DNA of 42,733 nucleotides from M55B118 sp041694275 (GTDB taxonomy: Bacteria > Bacillota_I > Bacilli_A > Izemoplasmatales > Izemoplasmataceae). Every line of letters begins with the position of its first letter. Position 1 is the stretch's first letter. The stretch covers positions 1 through 42,733 of the forward strand of contig JASMTQ010000062.1 in NCBI GenBank assembly GCA_041694275.1, written 5' to 3'. Shown here piece by piece: positions 23,298 to 31,786 of this stretch. The notes beneath the pieces are model-generated. The model saw nothing but the letters and a program-made list of their open reading frames with translations. It was not told where the DNA came from and searched no databases. A program made the position numbers and the translations under genes.

Positions 23298-23891
23298 ATG
23301 AGTGTGAAACTCGGTCTTACAGGCGGCATTGCAACAGGAAAGTCCACAGTGGCAAGCTTCTTTGAAAAGCGGGGTGCCCATTTGATTGACACCGACATCA
23401 TCGCCAAAAACGTCATGGAAAAAAAAGACACGCTAAATGAAATCAAAGCCGCGTTTGGCCGTGAAGTCTTTGATGAGGAAGGCACCCTCGACAGAAAAAG
23501 GCTCGCCAAGTTGATTTTCGCCTCAAAAGACAAACGGAACACGCTGAACGCGATCGTTCACCCGAAAGTGAAAAACGAAGTAAAAAAGAGACTCGACACA
23601 CTTGAAACGAATGATGACAACCTCATCGTCATAGAAGTGCCCCTTCTTTTTGAAGCGGGATTTGACGATCTATGCGACAAGACACTTGTCGTTTACACAA
23701 GCAGGGAAGTACAACTTCAAAGACTCATGGACCGCGACGGTATTGATAGCCATTACGCCCTTGAGAAAATTAGCGCACAAATGCCGCTTGAAGAAAAAAA
23801 AGCCCGTGCGGACTACCTGATAGACAACTCCAAATCAAAAGAAAACACCCTTGAACAAGTCGATACACTAATCAAGAAAGTAGGTGAGTGA
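23298..23891 (+). CDS. coaE: dephospho-CoA kinase
   Basis: Last step of coenzyme A synthesis. The 197-aa P-loop kinase has Walker A GGIATGKS at residues 9-16, HLIDTDIIAKNV (substrate-binding aspartates), VIEVPLLFEAGFDDLCD and the CoA/lid arginine region. The ATG at 23298 follows AAGGGGTGA within the end of mutM; the longer reading frame starts inside mutM. Together with coaX and the ECF gene it puts several steps of CoA supply in this window. Confidence 0.95.
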   Translation: MSVKLGLTGGIATGKSTVASFFEKRGAHLIDTDIIAKNVMEKKDTLNEIKAAFGREVFDEEGTLDRKRLAKLIFASKDKRNTLNAIVHPKVKNEVKKRLDTLETNDDNLIVIEVPLLFEAGFDDLCDKTLVVYTSREVQLQRLMDRDGIDSHYALEKISAQMPLEEKKARADYLIDNSKSKENTLEQVDTLIKKVGE

Positions 23892-23892
23892 T

Positions 23893-24264
23893 GTGGGACT
23901 AAAAGAATACTTTTCAAACTTCGCTGAAACCAGTGAAACGCATCTTACCAAAAGCTTGCAAACCCACTATTACTACGCAAATCAAAAAACCATCATGGAT
24001 ACGCTTGAAAAACACTTCAACAATTCCAAAGACGCCAAGGTAAAACACCGCGATGACAACTACGGTGAACTCTTCATCCAGGGCGGCAAGTTTCACATCG
24101 TCGCAAGTGTTCATTCGTTCAACCCGAAAGAAACCAGTGTGGATTTCAAAGTCCAGACGTATAGAATCATCGGCCGAGGCCGCCCCAAAACCATTATCAT
24201 AAATCTTTACAAACACCTTGATAAGACCCTTGATCTCAAGGGAACAAGTCTACACCGTGAATAG
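23893..24264 (+). CDS. hypothetical protein between coaE and dnaB, 123 aa
   Basis: I do not recognise this protein. It is soluble, basic at the C-terminus, with a central two-strand region (GELFIQGGKFHIVASVHSF) and a final basic stretch IIGRGRPKTIIINLYKHLD. No signal peptide or membrane helix is seen. The GTG at 23893 is preferred because AGGTGA sits five bases upstream; another in-frame GTG lies at 23884. It is embedded between coaE and dnaB in the replication cluster with near-zero spacing, so it is expressed with them. In Bacilli this slot holds gapB, speD or nrdR, none of which it resembles. Confidence 0.75.
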   Translation: MGLKEYFSNFAETSETHLTKSLQTHYYYANQKTIMDTLEKHFNNSKDAKVKHRDDNYGELFIQGGKFHIVASVHSFNPKETSVDFKVQTYRIIGRGRPKTIIINLYKHLDKTLDLKGTSLHRE

Positions 24265-24273
24265 GAGGCTTCC

Positions 24274-25461
24274 ATGAAAAAAATCGATAGCAACACCCAT
24301 CTGTCAATCGAATCAAAAGCCCCTCTTTCACACACCCATGCTACGACGCTCAGTCTCCTTTATCTTCCGGTTATCGGCAAGGAGGCCTTTTCACTCTATA
24401 TGCTTTTTCAAAGCCTTTTGGAGCGTTCAACCTTGAAAAGTCCAAGCTATACGCACGCTTTTATCTACGATATGCTAGGCGTGCGTCCTGAAGGCTTTGT
24501 GAATGCAAGAAAAACCCTTGAAGCCGTCGGCCTCATAGAAACCTATGAAAAAGACGAAGCGTATCTCGTGGAATGCTACATGCCACTGAGCGCGGATGCC
24601 TTCATCAAGGATTCTCCCTTCGCCCCCTATCTACTAAAAGCCATCGGTGAAGAACGCTACAAGGATCTCATCGCACACTTCAAGATAACCAAGACAAGGC
24701 ACAGCGACTACACCCGCAAAAGCGTAGCCTTCAGCGATGTGTTTCCGCCTGTAAAACCAACGCCGACAACACGCTCGCAGTATGTTGAGCCTGTCTCTGG
24801 AAAAATCAGTGTCAATACGGATCTTGACCTCGATCTTGTTCTTGAAGGCATTCCTTCTTCACTTTTAAAAGCCAAGGGCAGAACCAAGAATGCGAAAGAT
24901 AAACTCGCGTCCATGGCCTACATCTACAACTTCGATGAAGAAACGCTTCAGGACGCCATTAGGAAAAGCCTCACCGAAGACGGCACCATTGATTTCAAGA
25001 CCTTGTCAAAATACGCGCAGGAAAACTACAGACAAACACGCGGACCAGTCACACGCAAAACGGACAATGCGTCTCTTGCCTACTTCAAGGAGGTTCACCC
25101 AAGAACCCTGCTTGAAGACCTGACCGGTCAGAAAGTCCCCGCAGCCGATCTAAAGGTCATCGACCGCCTGACAAGTGAGACAGACATGCCTCTTGAAGTC
25201 ATCAACGTCATGATCGCCTACGTCCTGAAGGAACTCGATCAGCAGTTCCCCGTATACAATTATTTCGAAAAAGTCGTCGCAGAGTGGAAACGCCTCAACA
25301 TAAAAACCGCAGAAGATGCCATCAACCATGTAGAAAAACGTCTTCGAAAAAAACGCGAACCCAAAAAACAAAGCCGTGGCTATGGCTACAACAAGAAAAG
25401 CCAACCCATCGACACCAGTGTCGGATGGTTCAAGGACTATCTAAAAGAAGGAAAGGAGTGA
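24274..25461 (+). CDS. dnaB: replication initiation and membrane attachment protein DnaB (DnaD/DnaB family)
   Basis: In Bacilli DnaB works with DnaD and DnaI to load the replicative helicase DnaC at oriC and at restart sites. The 395-aa product has the N-terminal winged-helix region LSLLYLPVIGKEAFSLYMLF typical of this family and the C-terminal DnaD-like domain (about 290-370) with the YFEKVVAEWKRLNIKTAEDA pattern (YxxxIxxxW). A basic tail follows. It starts nine bases after the small unknown gene, with AGGAGG, and is followed four bases later by its partner dnaI. Confidence 0.9.
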   Translation: MKKIDSNTHLSIESKAPLSHTHATTLSLLYLPVIGKEAFSLYMLFQSLLERSTLKSPSYTHAFIYDMLGVRPEGFVNARKTLEAVGLIETYEKDEAYLVECYMPLSADAFIKDSPFAPYLLKAIGEERYKDLIAHFKITKTRHSDYTRKSVAFSDVFPPVKPTPTTRSQYVEPVSGKISVNTDLDLDLVLEGIPSSLLKAKGRTKNAKDKLASMAYIYNFDEETLQDAIRKSLTEDGTIDFKTLSKYAQENYRQTRGPVTRKTDNASLAYFKEVHPRTLLEDLTGQKVPAADLKVIDRLTSETDMPLEVINVMIAYVLKELDQQFPVYNYFEKVVAEWKRLNIKTAEDAINHVEKRLRKKREPKKQSRGYGYNKKSQPIDTSVGWFKDYLKEGKE

Positions 25462-25465
25462 GTTC

Positions 25466-26350
25466 ATGAAACCACTCAACTTCAAAAGAAACCCGAACCT
25501 CGTAGAAGAAATCACCGAATCCCTGAGTGAAGATCCACTACTGAAGGATTTCTTCATCAAGCACGACGTCAGTGCAGAGACCATTGAAAACTCACTCAAC
25601 GACCTATTGCTTTATAAACAGCAAAGACCCCTATGTGACGGGTGCGCAGGCCTCCATGAATGCAAACAGGATACTCGGGGCATGCAACCGGTCTTGAGGT
25701 ACAAAGACGGAAAAATTTCTCTTGCCTATAGACCCTGTGCATACCTGCGCGCCGAACAAAGCCAAAAACGTGACATGAACCGCGTGACGGCCCTTCACAT
25801 GCCCAAGATGATCTATGAAGCCTCCCTTGAAGATTTCCATATGAACACCAAGAACCGAAAAGACCTTTATCAGAAAATCATTGGTCTCACCAATCAGTAT
25901 GCCAAAGGCGAACACATCCGCGGGCTTTATCTTCACGGACGTTATCAGATTGGGAAAACCTACGCGCTCGCCGCGATTGGGAACCGCTTTTCAGAGCTCG
26001 GTTTCAACGTCGTCATCGCCTATTATCCCGATCTCGTAAGAGAGATGAAAAGCGCGATTGGCGCGGGCACTTTGGAAAGCCAGATCAGCCGTCTCAAGAC
26101 CGCTGATGTTCTACTCATCGACGACATCGGAGGCGAAGCCTTCTCACGCTGGGTCAGAGACGAAGTGCTCGGTCCCATCCTTCAGTACCGACTCCTTGAT
26201 GAAAGACCAACGTTCTTCACTTCCAATCTCCCAATTGACGAACTCGTGAAATCCATGCTTGAAAGCAACCAGGAAGCGGAAATGATCAAGGGCTACAGAA
26301 TCCTTGAACGCATCAAACGTCTCAGTGTGCCTTTCAATCTCAAAGACTGA
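25466..26350 (+). CDS. dnaI: primosomal helicase loader DnaI
   Basis: ATPase that loads the replicative helicase. The 294-aa product has an N-terminal helicase-binding domain with clustered cysteines (CDGCAGLHEC and a later C) that bind zinc in Bacillus DnaI, and an AAA+ domain with Walker A GRYQIGKT, Walker B VLLIDDIGGE and sensor FFTSNLP plus the arginine in RILERIKRL. Start at 25466 follows GGAGTGAG. It ends just before the promoter of the threonine T-box, so the polA-dnaI transcription unit stops or is re-initiated here. Confidence 0.93.
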   Translation: MKPLNFKRNPNLVEEITESLSEDPLLKDFFIKHDVSAETIENSLNDLLLYKQQRPLCDGCAGLHECKQDTRGMQPVLRYKDGKISLAYRPCAYLRAEQSQKRDMNRVTALHMPKMIYEASLEDFHMNTKNRKDLYQKIIGLTNQYAKGEHIRGLYLHGRYQIGKTYALAAIGNRFSELGFNVVIAYYPDLVREMKSAIGAGTLESQISRLKTADVLLIDDIGGEAFSRWVRDEVLGPILQYRLLDERPTFFTSNLPIDELVKSMLESNQEAEMIKGYRILERIKRLSVPFNLKD

Positions 26351-26359
26351 ACACCTTTA

Positions 26360-26388
26360 TTGACAAAGCACCGATAATCCATTATCAT
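26360..26388 (+). promoter_or_regulatory. promoter of the threonine T-box operon
   Basis: TTGACA at 26360-26365, 17 bases, TATCAT at 26383-26388, starting ten bases after the dnaI stop. Confidence 0.8.
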
Positions 26389-26394
26389 AAGTTA

Positions 26395-26611
26395 AACAAT
26401 TGAAAGACTGTGAAAAGGTCAATACCCGCTCTTTTTAGCGAGGCAGGACGGTGAAAGCTGCCAGCGAGACGGGTTACTCCCTTGGAGTCGGACTCGAAAG
26501 AGCCCCCGTAATCCTGCGTTAAAGGAAAGAGCGCCAGTAATGGAATCTAAGGTGGTACCGCGGTTATCCGTCCTTGAAATGTGTAATGTTACACGTTCAG
26601 GGACTTTTTTT
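26395..26611 (+). promoter_or_regulatory. T-box riboswitch, threonine specific
   Basis: T-box GGTGGTACCGCGG at 26551-26563. Stem I shows AGCGAGGCAGG and the GGTGAAAGCTGCC apical loop region, and the specifier region has ACT at 26476-26478, a threonine codon. The terminator (26570-26611) pairs GTCCTTGAA with TTCAGGGAC and GTGTAA with TTACAC, then seven T. The first gene downstream is a MazG-like enzyme, with thrS second. Confidence 0.95.
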
Positions 26612-26629
26612 ATTAAAAGGAGTGATACA

Positions 26630-26941
26630 GTGCTTAAAAAAGACCTGCTTATAAGTCAGCTTCAAAAACACATAAGAGACGTCGACCATCACCCCGACAA
26701 GAAACACGAAGTCGTCTTGAAACTGTTCGAAGAAGTCGGCGAGCTTTCCGTCGAAATGCGCAAGGAAAGTGAAACCGGGCTTTCAAAAGAACGTAAGAAA
26801 GCCATTAAATATGAACTCTACGATGTGCTTCATTACGTGAACCACATCGCAAACATCTATGATATAGACTTAGAAGAAGCCATCATTGAAAAAGACCATA
26901 TCAATGAAGGCCGCTACAACGATAGGAGGAAAAAACAATGA
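26630..26941 (+). CDS. MazG-like nucleotide pyrophosphohydrolase
   Basis: A 103-aa all-alpha NTP pyrophosphohydrolase. The metal-binding pattern EEVGELSVEMRKE followed by ELYDVLHYVNHIANIY (EExxE ... ExxD) is that of MazG-like enzymes, which hydrolyse non-canonical or excess NTPs to NMP and pyrophosphate. The GTG at 26630 follows AAGGAGTGA and comes after the T-box terminator; an upstream in-frame start would be inside the leader. It overlaps thrS by an ATGA junction. Its placement as first gene of a threonine T-box operon is unusual. Which nucleotide it cleans cannot be told. Confidence 0.82.
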   Translation: MLKKDLLISQLQKHIRDVDHHPDKKHEVVLKLFEEVGELSVEMRKESETGLSKERKKAIKYELYDVLHYVNHIANIYDIDLEEAIIEKDHINEGRYNDRRKKQ

Positions 26942-28857
26942 TTGAAATCAGATTCCCTGACGGCAACACCAAATCATTTGAAGAAGGCATTACCCCTGAA
27001 GAAATTGCAGGTGCCCTCGCACCCGCTCTCAAGAAGAAAACCGTCGCAGCTTACGTCAACGGCAACCTTTATGATCTCAACCGACCAATCAAGGAAGACG
27101 CGTCCATCGAACTCATCACGAAGGACCGCGAAGAAGCCTTTGAGATCTTGAACCACTCGGCTGCTCACCTGCTTGCACAGGCTGTGAAACGACTTTATCC
27201 TGACGCAACGTTCGGTGTAGGCCCCGCCATCAAGGACGGATTTTACTACGACATTGCAACCAAGGACACCATCAAGGAAGAAGACCTGCCGGCGATTGAA
27301 AAGGAAATGAAGAAAATCGTCAAAGAACAGGACCAGATGGACCGCAAGGTCGTCTCCAAGGAAGAAGCCTTGGAAGAATTCGCGGGTGACCCTTACAAGG
27401 TCGAAATGATCAAGGAGATGGCCGAAGATGAAACCATCACCATCTACACCCAGGGTGAATTCAAGGATCTTTGCCGCGGAGGCCACGTCGGAAACACCAA
27501 ACACATCAAGCACTTCAAACTGCTCAGTGTCGCTGGGGCCTACTGGCGCGGAGATTCTGATAGAGACATGCTTCAACGAATTTACGGGACTGCTTGGTTC
27601 ACCAAGGAAGACCTCAACAACTACCTTGAAATCCTCAAGGAACGCAAGGAAAGAGACCACCGCAAACTCGGCAAGGAACTTGAAATCTTCATGCTCGACA
27701 ACAAGGCGGGCCAAGGCCTTCCGATTTGGCTGCCTAACGGCTACGCCGTAAGAAAGACGCTTGAAGACTACGTATACAAACTCGAGAAAAAACATGGCTA
27801 TCTCCATGTACAGACCCCGGTGCTTGGAACCAAGGAACTCTATGAAACAAGCGGACACTGGGATCACTACCAGGACGGCATGTTCCCACCAATGGAATAT
27901 GAAGACCAGACCTACGTCCTCCGTCCTATGAGCTGCCCGCATCACATGATTGTCTACAACCGCAAGCTAAGAAGCTATAGAGACCTGCCACTACGGTATG
28001 CGGAAATCGTCACCCAGCACCGCCACGAAGCTTCTGGTGCACTCAGCGGACTTGAACGCGTCCGTCAGATGACGCTTACCGATTCACACATATTCGCGCG
28101 CCGCGACCAGATCAAAAGCGAAGTCTTATCAGCATACAACCTCATCCAGCAGGCCATCAACGATCTCGGTCTTACCATCGATTACATCGAACTCGCCCTT
28201 CGCGATGAAGCGAAAGGCAAGTTTCATCCCGATGACGTCTTGTGGGATGAAGCGGAAGCCTTACTCAAAGAACTCCTCGATGAGGAAAACATCGACTACA
28301 AGGTCATGAAAGGCGAAGCCGCCTTCTACGGACCTAAAATCGATGTCCAGGTAAGAACCGCGATGGACCGCGTCATCACCATGAGTACGGTTCAGCTTGA
28401 TTTCCTTCTGCCTGAGCGATTTGACCTTACCTATATCGGCAAGGACGGAGACAAGCACCGCCCTGTCGTTATCCATAGAGGCCTCATCTCTACATGGGAA
28501 CGCCTCATGAGCATACTGCTCGAACAATACAAGGGCGCCTTCCCAACCTGGCTCGCCCCTGAACAGGTAAGAGCGATTCCGGTCAATCTGGAAGCACACG
28601 GAAAGTACGCAGAAGCCATCAACAACCGTCTGATTGACGAAGACTTGAGAAGCACCACCGACTTCCGCGAGGAAAAACTCGGCTACAAGATCCGCGAAGC
28701 CCAGACCAAGAAGATTCCATACTCGCTTGTCATCGGTGACAACGAAGTGGAAAACGAGTCTGTCACCTACCGTAAATACGGTGAAAAGGACCAGGTTACC
28801 ATTCCACTTGAAGAGTTTGTTCAGAAAATCAAACAGGAAGTCAAAGACCGCAAATAA
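26938..28857 (+). CDS. thrS: threonine--tRNA ligase
   Basis: Class II synthetase charging tRNA-Thr. The 639-aa product has a TGS domain (1-62), an editing domain with HSAAH and the later CRGGH, the catalytic domain with the zinc cysteine and active-site MSCPHHM, motif 2 HRHEASGALSGLERVRQM, motif 3 HRGLISTWERLMSILLE, and a C-terminal anticodon-binding domain. All editing residues are present, so serine mischarging should be corrected. It is coupled to the MazG-like gene and controlled by the threonine T-box; a strong terminator follows. Confidence 0.98.
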   Translation: MIEIRFPDGNTKSFEEGITPEEIAGALAPALKKKTVAAYVNGNLYDLNRPIKEDASIELITKDREEAFEILNHSAAHLLAQAVKRLYPDATFGVGPAIKDGFYYDIATKDTIKEEDLPAIEKEMKKIVKEQDQMDRKVVSKEEALEEFAGDPYKVEMIKEMAEDETITIYTQGEFKDLCRGGHVGNTKHIKHFKLLSVAGAYWRGDSDRDMLQRIYGTAWFTKEDLNNYLEILKERKERDHRKLGKELEIFMLDNKAGQGLPIWLPNGYAVRKTLEDYVYKLEKKHGYLHVQTPVLGTKELYETSGHWDHYQDGMFPPMEYEDQTYVLRPMSCPHHMIVYNRKLRSYRDLPLRYAEIVTQHRHEASGALSGLERVRQMTLTDSHIFARRDQIKSEVLSAYNLIQQAINDLGLTIDYIELALRDEAKGKFHPDDVLWDEAEALLKELLDEENIDYKVMKGEAAFYGPKIDVQVRTAMDRVITMSTVQLDFLLPERFDLTYIGKDGDKHRPVVIHRGLISTWERLMSILLEQYKGAFPTWLAPEQVRAIPVNLEAHGKYAEAINNRLIDEDLRSTTDFREEKLGYKIREAQTKKIPYSLVIGDNEVENESVTYRKYGEKDQVTIPLEEFVQKIKQEVKDRK

Positions 28858-28860
28858 AAC

Positions 28861-28895
28861 AATCCCTGCCAAACTTTGGATTTGGCAGGGATTTT
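28861..28895. terminator. bidirectional terminator between thrS and rqcH
   Basis: AATCCCTGCCAAA pairs with TTTGGCAGGGATT across a seven-base loop, with A/T tracts on both sides. Serves thrS (plus) and rqcH (minus). Confidence 0.9.
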
Positions 28896-28899
28896 TATG

Positions 28900-30573
28900 T
28901 TATTTTTTGGTTTTCAGCGTGCTTGGAAGATTTTCATCCGGATCAATGTAGATGGTTTTCTGGTTGGTATACCGCACTTCGTTTGCGGGTCTTCCGGGAA
29001 TTTTTTTTACGTTCCTCACCGGCGTGTAATCGACAGGGACGCTTGAAGAATAGCGCATTTTTGAATAAAGGGCCGCAAGGTTTGCGGCGGTACGCAACGT
29101 CGTTTCACTGATTTCATCGATGGTGGTTTTCGCGATGACGTGTGACCCCGGTGCGCCCTGGGTGTGAAACCACACATCGGTGTGCTTGGCGACATTGTGG
29201 GTGAGGTTAGCGTTTTGAAGATTGTTTTTGCCGACTAGAATCTCAACACCGTCTTCATCGATGAATCTTAGATGCTTTGCCTTTTTGGAAGGCTTTTTCT
29301 GGTCGTGTTTCGAAGAAGGTTTCATATAGCCTTTATCAATCAGTTCGCTCCTGATTTCATAGAGGTCTGTGAGTTCAGCGTAGTCAAGCTGACTTTCAAG
29401 TTCCTGGAAGTACGCTTTTTCTCTTTTGACTCTTCGAATGGCCTTTTTGAGATGTGGGATTGAGCGTTTTCTTTTCTTGTAGCGTTTGAAGTACTGATTG
29501 GCATTTTCAATCGGTGTCTTTTTAGGGTCGATATCGATAGTGACCCACGCGTCCGTGTAGTAGTTTTTGCAGGTTAGGATCTTGTCGCCTTCGCTGATTT
29601 CGTGCTGGTAGGTGAGGATGAGCTCGCCCTTGACGCGGTCTTCGTCAATGTTTTCAGTGTTTCTGAGATCCTTTTGAAGGGCTTCGAGCTTCGCGTTTTT
29701 CTTGTCGAGTTCACGTTTGATGAATTTGGAAAGATGTTTTTCATGTTGGTGTTTTTTGTGGGTTTTGCCTTTGATTTTCGAAGCCTTGTCAAGCATCTGT
29801 GAAAGCGTCTCAAAATGCATAGGCTCTCCGTCTTTATGGGTAATGTCATAGAATGCGTAAACGGTTTTCTTACCAATTTTTATGGTTGGCGTGTAGCTAT
29901 CCATGAGGGCTTTGAAGGTTTCAAACAGTGATGTGCGGTTCGCCCTACTTCTATGAAGCACTTCCTGAGCGAAAAGTGGTGATATGCCCTGGATTTTATT
30001 CAGAAAGTCTTTTGTGCTTTCAAACGTGTTTTCGCTTAACGTTTTCTCAAGCGTATCCAGATTTCTCGGGTTGATTCGGGTGTCTTCAGGAAACTGATAG
30101 ATGGCTCCTGGTGCTACGGTCCTGGATGTTTCAAAAGGACTCACATGGTTGAGAGAATCAAGAATGGCGTAGTCTTCTTTGGTCACGATTATGTTTGTGT
30201 CTTTACCAAGGATTTCAAAGATGAGATGTTTTTTCGTGCGTGCTTTTCTTTCGTCCATGGTTAATAAACTGATATCTATGACACGATCGTTTGCGTGTTG
30301 TGTGAACTTTTCAATGATCGCGCCTTCCAGATGTTTGCGTAGAAACATGCAAAACATCGGAGGTTCCATGGGTTTTTCATAGGTGTCATGGGTTATACTG
30401 ATGCGGGCGTCCTGTCTTGAGGCGTTTAGCATCAGTTGATGTTTCTGTCTTGTTTTCACGCCGAAAAGCAGCTCGAATGTGGAAAGCTGATAGATTTTCT
30501 GTATGCGTCCGTTTTTAAGGGTCTTGTTCAAGTCTTCTGTTATTTTGTGAAGCATTAGTCCGTCGAAACTCAT
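28900..30573 (-). CDS. rqcH: ribosome quality control protein RqcH (NFACT family)
   Basis: Recognises stalled 50S subunits carrying peptidyl-tRNA and adds C-terminal alanine tails, targeting nascent chains for degradation. The 557-aa product has the N-terminal NFACT-N domain (MSFDGLMLHKITEDLNKTL and the LNASRQDARISIT segment), a central coiled coil (about 280-440, rich in K and E), and the C-terminal NFACT-R domain with DVWFHTQGAPGSHVIAKT. Older annotations call it fibronectin-binding protein A. The ATG at 30573 follows GGTGA. A near-palindrome spans its -10 region. Confidence 0.92.
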   Translation of the reverse strand: MSFDGLMLHKITEDLNKTLKNGRIQKIYQLSTFELLFGVKTRQKHQLMLNASRQDARISITHDTYEKPMEPPMFCMFLRKHLEGAIIEKFTQHANDRVIDISLLTMDERKARTKKHLIFEILGKDTNIIVTKEDYAILDSLNHVSPFETSRTVAPGAIYQFPEDTRINPRNLDTLEKTLSENTFESTKDFLNKIQGISPLFAQEVLHRSRANRTSLFETFKALMDSYTPTIKIGKKTVYAFYDITHKDGEPMHFETLSQMLDKASKIKGKTHKKHQHEKHLSKFIKRELDKKNAKLEALQKDLRNTENIDEDRVKGELILTYQHEISEGDKILTCKNYYTDAWVTIDIDPKKTPIENANQYFKRYKKRKRSIPHLKKAIRRVKREKAYFQELESQLDYAELTDLYEIRSELIDKGYMKPSSKHDQKKPSKKAKHLRFIDEDGVEILVGKNNLQNANLTHNVAKHTDVWFHTQGAPGSHVIAKTTIDEISETTLRTAANLAALYSKMRYSSSVPVDYTPVRNVKKIPGRPANEVRYTNQKTIYIDPDENLPSTLKTKK

Positions 30574-30584
30574 AATTATCACCG

Positions 30585-30602
30585 AGCGTATTATAACACG
30601 CT
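30585..30602 (-). promoter_or_regulatory. rqcH promoter -10 within an 18-base near-palindrome
   Basis: On the minus strand TGTTATAAT is an extended -10 for rqcH. It is flanked by AGCGT and ACGCT, making an 18-base sequence that is its own reverse complement except at one mismatched pair. It could be an operator. Confidence 0.4.
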
Positions 30603-30661
30603 TTGTAGGTTTTTAGATAACAGACTCTTTTTAAAAAAATGCTTAAAAAAACGGATTTTCC

Positions 30662-30689
30662 TTGCACCATTCTTTTATTCATTTATAAT
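30662..30689 (+). promoter_or_regulatory. upstream promoter of gmk
   Basis: TTGCAC at 30662-30667, 16 bases, TATAAT at 30684-30689, about 100 bases before the gmk start. Confidence 0.55.
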
Positions 30690-30724
30690 AGATAAGGAAT
30701 TTGTTAAAAAATACGGCTATATAC

Positions 30725-30753
30725 TTACAATTCACCAAATACCATGTTATTAT
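30725..30753 (+). promoter_or_regulatory. proximal promoter of gmk
   Basis: TTACAA at 30725-30730, 17 bases, TATTAT at 30748-30753. Two start points for gmk-rpoZ are therefore possible. Confidence 0.5.
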
Positions 30754-30787
30754 ATTCAATAATGGCAAAGAGATAGGAGGGCCGTCA

Positions 30788-31417
30788 ATGAAGCTGAACG
30801 AACGCGGTTTGTTGATAGTGTTAAGTGGTCCCTCAGGTGTAGGGAAGGGAACAGTAAGAAAAGCCCTCTTTGACATGGAAGGACACGATTTAGTGTATTC
30901 TACCTCCATGACTACAAGACCGCCTCGCGGGGACGAAGTTGACGGTGAGGACTATTACTTTGTGACAAAAGAGGAATTCGAACAGCGCATCAGAGACGAT
31001 GGATTTTTAGAATGGGCTGAATTCGTTGGCAACTACTATGGGACGCCTAAGGACAAAGTTGAAGAACAGTTGAAACAAGGCAAGGAAGTCGTTCTTGAAA
31101 TTGAAGTTCAAGGCGCACTTCAAGTAAGAGAGAAGACCAATGACGGTGTGTTTGTATTCATCGCGCCTCCATCGAAAGAAGCCCTTTACAGAAGACTTCT
31201 AAGACGTGGAACCGAATCGAATGAAACGATTCAAAAACGTATGGACAAAGCGGAAAGGGAGTTCCCGCTTGCGCATAAATACGATTATATCGTTGTCAAT
31301 GACGAAGTAACCAACGCTGCAGACAGGGTTCTTGCAATCATTCGTGCAGAACATGCGAAAACAGAACGCTCCATCCACAAATATAAAGAACTTTTGGGAG
31401 TTGATTTCAATGAGTAA
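30788..31417 (+). CDS. gmk: guanylate kinase
   Basis: Phosphorylates GMP to GDP. The 209-aa product has the P-loop GPSGVGKG at residues 14-21, the GMP-binding STSMTTRPPRGDEVDGEDYY region, the LEWAEFVGNYYGTP motif and a lid with RLLRRGTES. The ATG at 30788 follows AGGAGG; an earlier in-frame ATG would be upstream of the promoter. It overlaps rpoZ by eight bases, as in many Firmicutes. Confidence 0.97.
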   Translation: MKLNERGLLIVLSGPSGVGKGTVRKALFDMEGHDLVYSTSMTTRPPRGDEVDGEDYYFVTKEEFEQRIRDDGFLEWAEFVGNYYGTPKDKVEEQLKQGKEVVLEIEVQGALQVREKTNDGVFVFIAPPSKEALYRRLLRRGTESNETIQKRMDKAEREFPLAHKYDYIVVNDEVTNAADRVLAIIRAEHAKTERSIHKYKELLGVDFNE

Positions 31418-31658
31418 ACTAAAAAGAACCAATGAAGAAGGCCTTAGATACCCTTCCATGGATCATCTGCTCAAGCAGATTGATTCAAAGTACAAGCTAG
31501 CCTACACGGCGGCGCTTAGAGCCAAAAAGCTTAAAGAGACCTACAATGTTGAAGAGGACACGTATGAAACCACGGTTGAATACAAGTCGTCAAAACCTGT
31601 AGGGATTGCGCTTGAAGAAATTCAAGAAGGCAAGATTGACATCGATTTTGACAAGTAA
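31410..31658 (+). CDS. rpoZ: DNA-directed RNA polymerase omega subunit
   Basis: Small RNA polymerase assembly subunit. The 82-aa product shows the omega pattern LRYPSMDHLLKQIDSKYKLAYTAALRAKKL and a C-terminal KPVGIALEEIQEGKI typical of Firmicute omega. The ATG at 31410 lies inside the end of gmk, with TTGGGAG nine bases upstream. A terminator follows at once. Confidence 0.93.
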   Translation: MSKLKRTNEEGLRYPSMDHLLKQIDSKYKLAYTAALRAKKLKETYNVEEDTYETTVEYKSSKPVGIALEEIQEGKIDIDFDK

Positions 31659-31662
31659 AATC

Positions 31663-31690
31663 AAAGCAAGCGATTATTCGCTTGCTTTTT
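31663..31690 (+). terminator. rho-independent terminator after rpoZ
   Basis: AAAGCAAGCGA / TCGCTTGCTTT around TTAT, then T-run. It marks the boundary between the housekeeping block and the accessory region to the right. Confidence 0.9.
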
Positions 31691-31737
31691 AATTTGAAGT
31701 GTGATGTGAGCGTTTGTATTCATATCACTTACATGCA

Positions 31738-31746
31738 TGTTATAAT
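31738..31746 (+). promoter_or_regulatory. extended -10 promoter of the first microprotein gene
   Basis: TGTTATAAT with a perfect TATAAT, about 40 bases before the start at 31787. No convincing -35 is visible. Confidence 0.5.
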
Positions 31747-31786
31747 GAAATTGAGTCATCCCACATTATTAAGGAGGACAATTGCT

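Noticed and set aside
26540..26629. N-terminal extension of the MazG-like protein
   Set aside because: These codons lie inside the T-box and terminator; the GTG at 26630 with AAGGAGTGA is the sensible start.
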